Shown in pieces: positions 1 through 5,858 of a DNA stretch of 9,361 bases. The stretch lies in contig JAGXSR010000168.1 of NCBI GenBank assembly GCA_018333405.1, positions 1-9,361 on the forward strand, written 5' to 3'. Below the pieces are notes generated by a model, which saw nothing but the letters and a program-made list of their open reading frames with translations, had not been told where the DNA came from and ran no database searches. Source of the stretch: Dethiobacter sp. (GTDB lineage Bacteria > Bacillota > Dethiobacteria > DTU022). Each line of letters begins with the position of its first letter. Positions within the stretch are counted from its first letter, which is position 1. The position numbers and the translations under genes are program-made.

Positions 1-2
1 AC

Positions 3-494
3 CCCGAAGATCAGGACGGCGAAGACTGGCGGCGGGTTTTTGCGGTCAATGTGCTGGGGGCGGTTTATACAATCAAATATATTGCCGGGCACATGAAAGA
101 TAAAGGCGGCGGATCTATAATCAATGTCGCCTCTGTGGCTGGGATCCGCGCCGGCGCCGGAACCAACGCCTACAGCGCCAGCAAAGCGGCGTTGATCAGC
201 TTTACGCAAACCACAGCGTGTGACCTGGGGAGCTTTAATATCCGGGTTAACGCCGTCTGCCCAGGGCTCATCGAAACAGGGATGACCAAACCGGTTTTCG
301 AACATGCCCGAGCTTCCGGTAAAGAAAGCAAGTTGGGCAGCCGCTGCGAGCTGAAGCGCTACGGCCGGCCGGACGAGGTGGCGGCGGTTATTTTTTTCCT
401 GGCCGGTGACGCCTCCAGCTATATTACCGGCCAAGCTCTGCCGGTAGACGGAGGCAACACAGCATCGCTGAATATGCCGGGGATGAAGTATTAA
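3..494 (+). CDS. Short-chain dehydrogenase/reductase (SDR), 5'-truncated
   Basis: NAD(P)H-dependent oxidoreductase of the classical SDR family, probably cytosolic. The window opens inside the gene: the frame is open from base 3 and 163 residues are visible, against about 250 for the family. The missing N-terminal third would hold the TGxxxGxG cofactor-binding motif. Visible hallmarks are the Asn in VNVLG (visible residue 16), the catalytic Ser in NVASVAG (residue 44), and YSASK with Tyr57 and Lys61; the 13-residue Ser-Tyr spacing is normal. RVNAVCPGLIETGM and the C-terminal SSYITGQALPVDGG are also typical. A GTG at base 51 lies inside the conserved VNV motif and is not the true start. The substrate cannot be read; FabG-like 3-oxoacyl or hydroxyacyl-CoA/alcohol dehydrogenases all fit. 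It lies 59 bp upstream of the regulator gene, which appears to have its own promoter. Confidence 0.93.
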   Translation, partial: PEDQDGEDWRRVFAVNVLGAVYTIKYIAGHMKDKGGGSIINVASVAGIRAGAGTNAYSASKAALISFTQTTACDLGSFNIRVNAVCPGLIETGMTKPVFEHARASGKESKLGSRCELKRYGRPDEVAAVIFFLAGDASSYITGQALPVDGGNTASLNMPGMKY

Positions 495-509
495 ATGATT
501 ATGGCAGGA

Positions 510-522
510 TTTCTGCTATGAT
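510..522 (+). promoter_or_regulatory. Candidate extended -10 promoter for the regulator gene
   Basis: TTTCTGCTATGAT holds a TGn extension followed by the -10-like hexamer TATGAT (517-522). No good -35 hexamer is seen about 17 bp upstream, which is tolerated in extended -10 promoters. It lies between the SDR stop (494) and the regulator start (554), leaving a leader of about 25 nt. Nearly the same 13 bases recur at 8507-8519 before another gene. This is a motif match by eye only. Confidence 0.4.
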
Positions 523-536
523 TTACGAATATTTCT

Positions 537-545
537 AAGGTGAGG
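537..545 (+). promoter_or_regulatory. Ribosome binding site that sets the regulator start
   Basis: AAGGTGAGG ends 8 nt before the GTG at 554. An in-frame TAA at 536-538 rules out any start further upstream. A second purine run (GGGAGG, 549-554) could instead serve the in-frame TTG at 566, which would shorten the protein by four residues. GTG 554 is preferred for its spacing. Confidence 0.55.
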
Positions 546-553
546 AAAGGGAG

Positions 554-2257
554 GTGCGCGGCCTGTTGCTGAACACGGCACTGGTTATAGACGACAAACG
601 CGGTATCGAGATCTTTCGCGTCTTGCAGCAGTGTCCGGAACTGGCTGTGGTCGGGGTGGCGGATCTGGCCGCCGATTTTTCCTGGCTGACGGAGGCCGAA
701 CGCAAGAGCTTCTTTATTGCCGGGGATGTGGACAAGGTTATTTTGCTGCCCGGCTTGAATGTGGTGGTGAATACGGCGGCGGATCCGTTTACAGACGGGC
801 AGAGGCAGCAGATGCTGAACGGGGGGATCGAGTTGGTAAATGCCCCGCCCCATGGTTTTACCGCGGCGCTCTTGCGCTTTAAAGAGCAACTGCTGGAATC
901 ACGGCGGCTCAAAGGGGAGTTCTGGGCCGTGCTGAGCTCTGTTCAGGACGCCATCGAAGTCGTCGACAGCGGGGGAGTGGTTAAATACGTAAACCCTGCT
1001 TTCACCCGGGTTACCGGTATTCCCGAAAACAAGCGTGTCCACCGCAATATTTTTGAGGTTTCGCCCCAAGGCGCCCTGGCCCAATCGCTGATTCAGCAAA
1101 AACCGGTGACCGGATACCGCACCCGGGTCGGGGGAAGTGATGTCGAGGTTATCTCCAATGCCTCGCCGATTATTGTCGATGGGGAGATTACCGGAGCGGT
1201 GGTAGTTTTTCAGCCGGTCAGCGATATCCTGAAGTTAATGGATCAGCTAAAGCACAGCAATACAATCATTGAGAATTTGTATGCTCAGATTGACCAGATT
1301 GCCGGCAGCCACTGGAACTTTGATGATATGGTCGGAAAAAGTAAGATTTTTAGGGCTACGGTCGAGCTGGCCCGTAAGGCGGCGCGCAGTGACGCCCCGA
1401 TTCTGCTCAGCGGTGAAAACGGCACAGGCAAGAATGCTTTCGCCCACGCTATACATAACTGCAGCTCCCGTAAGAGGCGGCCGATGATCTTGTTTGACTG
1501 CTCTACCTTACCTGAATCGCTGCAGGAGCTGGCGCTGTTCGGGTGTGAAAAAGGAGCTTTACCCGGCGTGCTCCATACCCGGCTGGGAAGGGTAGAGCTG
1601 GCTAACGAGGGCACCTTGTTTATAAAGGAAGTCAACTCGCTTAAAGCTTATTTGCAGGAAAAACTGCTGTTGATGCTGCAGGAGAGGCAGTTTAAACGCA
1701 TCGGCGGTGACGAACCGATCCCGGTTGATGCCCGCTTTATTGTATCCGCCAACGGGGCGATCAAGACCGAGGTATTAAAGGGTTATTTCAGCGAAAAACT
1801 GTACCGCCACTTGAGTCTGGTTGAGATTGCCCTCCCTCCGCTGCGCAAGCGACTGGAGGACCTGCCGGTTTTGGTTCAGGAGATGCTGACCCGGCTGAAC
1901 CGGAAGCTGAACAAACGTATTGCCGAAGTTTCCCCTCGGGCGCTGCAGGAAATGGCCGAGTATGACTGGCCGGGTAACTTAAGCGAGTTGAAAAACGCCA
2001 TGGAGCGCTCTTTGGCGGTGGCCGACGGCAGTGTAATAGAGTATCATCACCTCGCGCCGTACATTGGGAAAAACGGTGCGCGCCAATCCCCGCAGTTTGA
2101 AGAGATCATGCCGCTGGATAAAATTGAGCAGATGATGCTTAAACTGGCCTTGGCCCGATACGGCGAAAGCCTGGAGGGGAAAAAGAAAGCGGCCCAGGCT
2201 TTAAACATCTCCCTGGCGACTTTATATAATAAGTTGAAAAAATATAACGATTTATAG
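554..2257 (+). CDS. PAS-AAA+-Fis-type transcriptional regulator with degenerate ATPase motifs
   Basis: Regulator with sigma-54 enhancer-binding protein architecture, 567 residues from a GTG start. Residues 1-115 form an alpha/beta domain with a possible Rossmann-like start (LAVVGVADL near 30-38) that I cannot assign. Residues 120-225 are a PAS sensor domain (VLSSVQDAIEVVD, YVNPAFTRVTG). A linker helix leads to an AAA+ domain (about 257-485) and a C-terminal Fis-like helix-turn-helix (about 540-566, KKAAQALNISLATLYNKLKK). Walker A is GENGTGKN (287-294) with Lys293 kept. The Walker B site reads TLFIKEV, with Lys358 replacing the Mg-binding Asp. The GAFTGA loop is GALPGV (334-339). The arginine-finger segment is FSEKLYRHL, and sensor II is WPGNLSEL with Ser477 for Arg. 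Known sigma-54 activators need these residues, so it probably works without sigma-54 remodelling, for example as a ligand-sensing DNA-binding protein. Position suggests it controls the mutase genes that start 86 bp downstream; this is inference. Confidence 0.9.
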   Translation: MRGLLLNTALVIDDKRGIEIFRVLQQCPELAVVGVADLAADFSWLTEAERKSFFIAGDVDKVILLPGLNVVVNTAADPFTDGQRQQMLNGGIELVNAPPHGFTAALLRFKEQLLESRRLKGEFWAVLSSVQDAIEVVDSGGVVKYVNPAFTRVTGIPENKRVHRNIFEVSPQGALAQSLIQQKPVTGYRTRVGGSDVEVISNASPIIVDGEITGAVVVFQPVSDILKLMDQLKHSNTIIENLYAQIDQIAGSHWNFDDMVGKSKIFRATVELARKAARSDAPILLSGENGTGKNAFAHAIHNCSSRKRRPMILFDCSTLPESLQELALFGCEKGALPGVLHTRLGRVELANEGTLFIKEVNSLKAYLQEKLLLMLQERQFKRIGGDEPIPVDARFIVSANGAIKTEVLKGYFSEKLYRHLSLVEIALPPLRKRLEDLPVLVQEMLTRLNRKLNKRIAEVSPRALQEMAEYDWPGNLSELKNAMERSLAVADGSVIEYHHLAPYIGKNGARQSPQFEEIMPLDKIEQMMLKLALARYGESLEGKKKAAQALNISLATLYNKLKKYNDL

Positions 2258-2326
2258 TGGTTCGATGAAAACTTTCGACTACGTATCTATTGGCGAGACA
2301 AGGCGATGCGGGGGAGAGGCAGGTTG

Positions 2327-2334
2327 AAAGGAGG
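2327..2334 (+). promoter_or_regulatory. Ribosome binding site deciding the mutase large-subunit start
   Basis: AAAGGAGG is a near-perfect Shine-Dalgarno sequence ending 9 nt before the GTG at 2344. The longer in-frame reading from TTG at 2290 would place this site inside the coding region and add 18 residues (ARQGDAGERQVERRPGW and so on) unlike the family's N-terminus. GTG 2344 is therefore taken as the start. Confidence 0.75.
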
Positions 2335-2343
2335 CCGGGCTGG

Positions 2344-4017
2344 GTGGACGAAAATCAGCGGCGGGAAAGCTTATCAAGGATTAGGGCGAACTGGGAAGAC
2401 AAGGTAAAAAAGGCCTTGGTTAAAAACCCGGAGCGCAAGGAATTTAAGCTGGATTCGGGTCTGCCGGTAGGCCGGGTGTACGATCCTCTTGACTGGGAAG
2501 GAGCGGACTATCTGGAGCAGCTGGGGATGCCCGGGGAATACCCGTTTACCCGGGGCATTCAGCCGACCATGTACCGGGGGAGACTTTGGACCATGCGCCA
2601 GTATGCCGGTTTTGGCGCCGCGGAAGAGACCAACCAACGGTTCCGCTACCTGCTCAAGCAGGGGCAGACCGGTTTAAGCGTAGCCTTTGACCTGCCTACG
2701 CAGATCGGCTACGATTCGGACCACCCCCTGGCCCGGGGAGAAGTGGGTAAAGTGGGAGTGGCCATTGATACATTAAAAGATATGGAAATTTTGATGGATC
2801 AGATTCCCTTGGATCAGGTCAGCACCTCCATGACGATCAATGCTCCGGCGGCGGTGCTGCTGGCCATGTATATGGCGGTGGCGGAAAAACAGGGTGTGCC
2901 CGCGGATAAAATCAGCGGTACGATTCAAAACGATATTTTGAAAGAATATGTGGCCCGGGGGACTTATATCTTTCCGCCGCGGGAGTCGATGCGCCTGGTG
3001 GTGGATATTTTTGCTTTCGCCGGGCAGCAGCTGCCCAACTGGAACACGATCAGCATCAGCGGCTATCATATTCGTGAAGCCGGCTCCACAGCGGTGCAGG
3101 AGGTGGCTTTCACTTTAAGCAACGCCGTCGCTTATGTGCAGGCGGCTCTGGAGGCGGGAATGGACGTGGACTTGTTTGCGCCCAGGCTCTCTTTCTTTTT
3201 CAACGCCCATGTCAATTTCTTTGAAGAGATTGCCAAGTTCAGGGCGGCGCGCCGGCTCTGGGCCCGGATTATGAAGGAGCGCTTCCATGCTTTAAACCCG
3301 CGCTCGATGATGCTGCGTTTCCATGCTCAGACAGCGGGCTCAAGCCTTACCGCCCAACAGCCGGACGTGAACATCATGCGGGTCGCTTATCAGGCTTTAA
3401 GCGCGGTTTTGGGAGGCGCCCAATCTTTGCACACCAACTCACGCGACGAGGCCTTAGCCTTGCCCAGCGAGCATTCTGTTCTGCTGGCTTTGCGTACCCA
3501 ACAGGTGATCGGCTGCGAGATCGGCGTTGCCGATACGGTGGACCCTGTGGGCGGCTCTTATTATCTGGAAGCTTTAACCGATCATATTGAGCGAGAGTCT
3601 TTGAAATATATAGGCAAGATCGACGATATGGGCGGCGCCGTGGCGGCCATCGAAAAAGGATATCTGCAGCGGGAGATCCAGGAAAGCGCCTATCGCTGCC
3701 AGAAAGAAGTGGAATCGGGCGAAAGGACGGTGATTGGGGTCAACTGTTTCACCGGGGGCGGCGAAGCGCCTATAGAGCTGCTGAAAGTAGATCCGATGGT
3801 GGGCGAGCGCCAGGTAGCACGCTTGAAAGAGACGCGAGCTGATCGCGACTCGAAACATGTATCGGCAGCGCTGCAGCAGCTGCGCCGGGCGGCCCAGTCC
3901 GGGGAAAATACAATGCCGCATATTCTGGAAGCGGTTAAAGCGTATGCCACCCTGGGCGAGATTTGCGGGGTGCTGCGTGATATTTTCGGTGAATACAGGC
4001 AGCAGATTACCCTGTAA
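2344..4017 (+). CDS. Methylmalonyl-CoA mutase, large (catalytic) subunit
   Basis: Adenosylcobalamin-dependent acyl-CoA mutase TIM-barrel subunit (mcmA1/MutB-N type), 557 residues from GTG 2344, the usual length of the split form. It interconverts (R)-methylmalonyl-CoA and succinyl-CoA with the B12-binding subunit encoded 17 bp downstream. Hallmarks are YPFTRG near 66-71, TMYRGRLWTMRQYAGF (75-90), GLSVAFDLPTQIGYDSDHP (110-128), GTIQNDILKE (192-201) and SISGYHIREAG (237-247). By spacing, Tyr87, Gln195, Arg205 and His242 align with Propionibacterium Tyr89, Gln197, Arg207 and His244. Tyr87 and Arg205 are the residues that mark methylmalonyl-CoA specificity: isobutyryl-CoA mutase has Phe and Gln there, and 2-hydroxyisobutyryl-CoA mutase has Ile at the Tyr site. 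With the epimerase adjacent, methylmalonyl-CoA mutase is the clear call. No fused B12 domain is present. Confidence 0.96.
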   Translation: MDENQRRESLSRIRANWEDKVKKALVKNPERKEFKLDSGLPVGRVYDPLDWEGADYLEQLGMPGEYPFTRGIQPTMYRGRLWTMRQYAGFGAAEETNQRFRYLLKQGQTGLSVAFDLPTQIGYDSDHPLARGEVGKVGVAIDTLKDMEILMDQIPLDQVSTSMTINAPAAVLLAMYMAVAEKQGVPADKISGTIQNDILKEYVARGTYIFPPRESMRLVVDIFAFAGQQLPNWNTISISGYHIREAGSTAVQEVAFTLSNAVAYVQAALEAGMDVDLFAPRLSFFFNAHVNFFEEIAKFRAARRLWARIMKERFHALNPRSMMLRFHAQTAGSSLTAQQPDVNIMRVAYQALSAVLGGAQSLHTNSRDEALALPSEHSVLLALRTQQVIGCEIGVADTVDPVGGSYYLEALTDHIERESLKYIGKIDDMGGAVAAIEKGYLQREIQESAYRCQKEVESGERTVIGVNCFTGGGEAPIELLKVDPMVGERQVARLKETRADRDSKHVSAALQQLRRAAQSGENTMPHILEAVKAYATLGEICGVLRDIFGEYRQQITL

Positions 4018-4034
4018 AGGAGAGAAAACGCACC

Positions 4035-4439
4035 ATGCACAATAAACCGATTCGGGTGCTTGTGGGCAAGATCGGCTTAGACGGCCACGATCGCGGAGCG
4101 AAAGTAGTGGCCCAGGCTTTGCGCGATGCGGGGATGGAAGTGATCTATACCGGCTTGAGGCAGACTCCGGAGCAGATTGTGGAGGCGGCGCTGCAGGAAG
4201 ATGTGCAGGTGATCGGTTTAAGCATCCTTTCGGGAGCACATATGCAGCTTTTGCCGCCGGTGGTGGATCTGCTTAAGCGCCGCGGGGCGGCAGAGATCAT
4301 GATCTTGGCCGGCGGGATTATCCCCCGTGATGATATCGCCTATTTAAAAGAAGTAGGCATTACCGAAGTGTTTACTCCGGGGGCCTCCACCCGGGCGATT
4401 GTTGATTTTATCCGTGAACAGCTGGAACTGACGAAGTAA
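4035..4439 (+). CDS. Methylmalonyl-CoA mutase, cobalamin-binding small subunit
   Basis: Standalone B12-binding domain of 134 residues (mcmA2/MutB-C type), which delivers adenosylcobalamin to the large subunit in the split-subunit enzyme. The DxHxxG signature is complete: Asp16, His18 (lower axial cobalt ligand) and Gly21 in GLDGHDRG. It is followed by the SxL motif (Ser63-Ile-Leu65, in GLSILSG) and the GG motif (Gly93-Gly94, in LAGGIIP), all part of the Rossmann-like fold that buries the dimethylbenzimidazole tail. The ATG start follows AAAGGAG at 4016-4022, which overlaps the large-subunit stop codon region, so the two are surely co-transcribed and probably translated in balance. Paralogous small subunits of other acyl-CoA mutases look alike; the neighbours decide the assignment. 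Confidence 0.95.
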   Translation: MHNKPIRVLVGKIGLDGHDRGAKVVAQALRDAGMEVIYTGLRQTPEQIVEAALQEDVQVIGLSILSGAHMQLLPPVVDLLKRRGAAEIMILAGGIIPRDDIAYLKEVGITEVFTPGASTRAIVDFIREQLELTK

Positions 4440-4453
4440 AGGAGCTGTGCGCC

Positions 4454-4852
4454 ATGATGGAAAAAATAGATCATATCGGCATTGCGGTGCGGGATATTGA
4501 GGCGGCGATGCAGTTTTACCGGGATTGCCTGGGGCTAAGCGTAAGCGGAGTGGAAGAGGTGGCTGAACAAAAGGTAAAAGTGGCCTTTTTCCCGGTCGGG
4601 GAAAGCAAAGTGGAGCTGCTCCAGTCAACAGACCCGGAAGGACCGGTGGCTAAATTTATCGAGAGCAGGGGCGAAGGAGTACAGCACATCTCCTTTCGGG
4701 TGAAGAATATTGAAGAAAAACTGGCTGATCTGAAAGCCAAAGGGGTGAGGCTGATTGACGAGAAACCGCGCTACGGCGCGGGCGGCGCCCGTATCGCTTT
4801 TCTGCACCCCAAATCGACCGGTGGTGTTCTGGTGGAGATCTGCGAACGATAA
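4454..4852 (+). CDS. mce: Methylmalonyl-CoA epimerase
   Basis: Converts (S)- to (R)-methylmalonyl-CoA, linking the carboxylation/transcarboxylation step to the mutase. It is a 132-residue protein of the vicinal oxygen chelate (glyoxalase-like) superfamily with two beta-alpha-beta-beta-beta repeats. DHIGIAVRDIEAAMQFYRDCLGL opens the first module and VQHISFRVKNIEEKLADL the second. The likely metal ligands are His7, Glu54 (in KVELLQ, where the Propionibacterium enzyme has Gln), His78 and Glu128 (in VLVEICE); the 50-residue spacing between the last two matches the Propionibacterium enzyme. GARIAFLHPKSTGGVLVE is the family's C-terminal signature. The ATG at 4454 follows AAAGGAG (4437-4443) by 10 nt; a second ATG at 4457 is possible. 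It lies 14 bp after the mutase small subunit, with no meaB-type GTPase between them. Confidence 0.95.
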   Translation: MMEKIDHIGIAVRDIEAAMQFYRDCLGLSVSGVEEVAEQKVKVAFFPVGESKVELLQSTDPEGPVAKFIESRGEGVQHISFRVKNIEEKLADLKAKGVRLIDEKPRYGAGGARIAFLHPKSTGGVLVEICER

Positions 4853-4867
4853 AAGGAGAACAGGACG

Positions 4868-4912
4868 GTGAAAAGAGAACTGTGTTGCAGTGTCATAAAT
4901 GCGCGGCCGTAG
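4868..4912 (+). other. 14-codon micro-ORF overlapping the start of the zinc-ribbon gene
   Basis: A GTG at 4868 sits 9 nt after a perfect AAAAGGAG (4851-4858) and encodes 14 codons (MKRELCCSVINARP) ending at TAG 4910-4912. It overlaps, in another frame, the first codons of the zinc-ribbon gene, whose own GTG at 4882 has only a weak purine run (AAAAGAGA) before it. It may be a translational-coupling leader, a chance product, or the sign of a one-base error near 4871-4880 that hides a start at 4868. Confidence 0.2.
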
Positions 4913-5313
4913 TTAAGCAAGGTGCTGAAAAGTGCGGAAAATGCGGCGTGGTCCGTAAAAAAATGCTGGACGAAATAAAAAAAAGCTCCATCGGCATGGA
5001 CGAGAACGTAGCGGCCGCCTCATCTTACGCCTTTTTGTTTTTAAGCGGGCTGTTTTTTCTGGCCGTCGAGCGCAAAAGCAGATTTGTCCGCTTTCATGCT
5101 CTTCAGGGAGCAGTGACGCTGTTTGTTGTCTTTGTAACAAATATCGCTCTGGCTTTTGTTCCCGGCTTCGGGATCCTGCTGGCCATTGTGCTTTGGCTGC
5201 TGAATCTTATCTTGATCGTCAACCTGTTTTTGAAAGCGCTATCCGGAGAGTGGTATATGCTGCCGGTAGTGGGGCGTTGGGCCTGGCGCTGGGCAACCGC
5301 GGAAAAGCCTTAA
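4882..5313 (+). CDS. Zinc-ribbon, DUF4870-like membrane protein (first of a tandem pair)
   Basis: Small membrane protein of unknown function, 143 residues. The N-terminus is a zinc ribbon with Cys4, Cys7, Cys18 and Cys21 (CHKC and CGKC). A charged linker (KKMLDEIKKSS) follows, then a hydrophobic part with about three membrane segments near residues 46-63, 76-97 and 97-118. RKSRFVRFHALQG (about 65-77) between the first two segments is the conserved signature of the DUF4870/TM2-like family, whose members end as here with a short GE...LPVVGRWA stretch. The GTG start is chosen because it leaves two residues before the first Cys pair, as in the neighbouring paralog; no better in-frame start exists back to the epimerase stop. 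It lies 29 bp after the epimerase, so is probably in the same transcript, but no pathway role can be inferred. Confidence 0.82.
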   Translation: MLQCHKCAAVVKQGAEKCGKCGVVRKKMLDEIKKSSIGMDENVAAASSYAFLFLSGLFFLAVERKSRFVRFHALQGAVTLFVVFVTNIALAFVPGFGILLAIVLWLLNLILIVNLFLKALSGEWYMLPVVGRWAWRWATAEKP

Positions 5314-5352
5314 ACCAGAGTTTAGTTTAATTTTAGGGAGGGTTCTGTACGT

Positions 5353-5826
5353 ATGATCTGCTTGCGGTGTGGAGAAGATGTAAAAAAGGGATATCCGGAA
5401 GGGATTTGCCATTTTTGCGGCGCTGCCAGGCGCTATCCCGCCAGTAACGGCGGAGGCTCTACCTCTACCGGAATAAACGAGAGAACTGCAGCCCTCTTGT
5501 CTTACCTGGCAGGCTGGGTAACCGGTATCATATTCTTTGTTCTTGAAAGCAACAAGTTTGTCCGCTTCCACGCCATGCAGTCGATGATTACCTTCGGATC
5601 GATTTCCATATTGCTGATGCTGCTCGATATCGTTCGCCAAATTTTTTGGGCTTTATCCAAAACGGGGGTCGCCGTAGCGTTAGTCTTTTTTAGTCTGCTA
5701 GGACTTCTCTCCACCCTGCTCTGGATCGGTATGCTGATCCTCTGGGTTATCCTGATGGTCAAGGCGCACCAGGGCGAAACTTTTCAATTGCCGATAGCCG
5801 GGAAGATTGCCGAAAGACAGCTATAG
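5353..5826 (+). CDS. Zinc-ribbon, DUF4870 membrane protein (second of a tandem pair)
   Basis: Paralog of the preceding gene, 157 residues. The zinc ribbon uses Cys3, Cys6, Cys19 and Cys22 (CLRC, CHFC), with a Gly/Ser/Thr-rich linker near 36-44. The DUF4870 part begins with ERTAALLSYLAGWVTGIIFF (about 47-66), followed by NKFVRFHAMQSM, the signature shared with the first copy (RFVRFHALQG). Two more long hydrophobic segments follow near residues 75-95 and 100-135, and the C-terminus reads HQGETFQLPIAGKIAE. The ATG at 5353 follows AGGGAGGG (5335-5342) by 10 nt. The function of this family is unknown; the cytosolic zinc ribbon may be a protein-interaction module. The two copies differ considerably outside the shared motifs, so the duplication is not recent. 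Confidence 0.87.
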   Translation: MICLRCGEDVKKGYPEGICHFCGAARRYPASNGGGSTSTGINERTAALLSYLAGWVTGIIFFVLESNKFVRFHAMQSMITFGSISILLMLLDIVRQIFWALSKTGVAVALVFFSLLGLLSTLLWIGMLILWVILMVKAHQGETFQLPIAGKIAERQL

Positions 5827-5858
5827 AAGGCTGATCACAGTTAAAAGGATGGGCGCAG

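Noticed and set aside
491..912. Two overlapping minus-strand frames opposite the regulator N-terminus
   Set aside because: Low-complexity Ser/Arg/Gln-rich translations with no ribosome binding site; shadows of the plus-strand gene.
2290..2343. TTG at 2290 as the mutase large-subunit start
   Set aside because: The near-perfect ribosome binding site at 2327-2334 lies inside that extension and fits GTG 2344; the extra 18 residues do not look like the family.
2258..2343. Separate promoter or sigma-54 (-24/-12) site before the mutase
   Set aside because: TTGGCG...GATGC lacks the GG-N10-GC spacing, and TTCGAT/TATCTA with a 17-bp gap matches the housekeeping consensus at only about 5 of 12 bases. 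I see no supported promoter here.
3574..4239. Long minus-strand reading frame (221 codons) opposite the end of the mutase large subunit and start of the small subunit
   Set aside because: It lies fully antisense to two strongly conserved genes, has no recognisable protein features, and such frames are expected opposite GC-rich codons.
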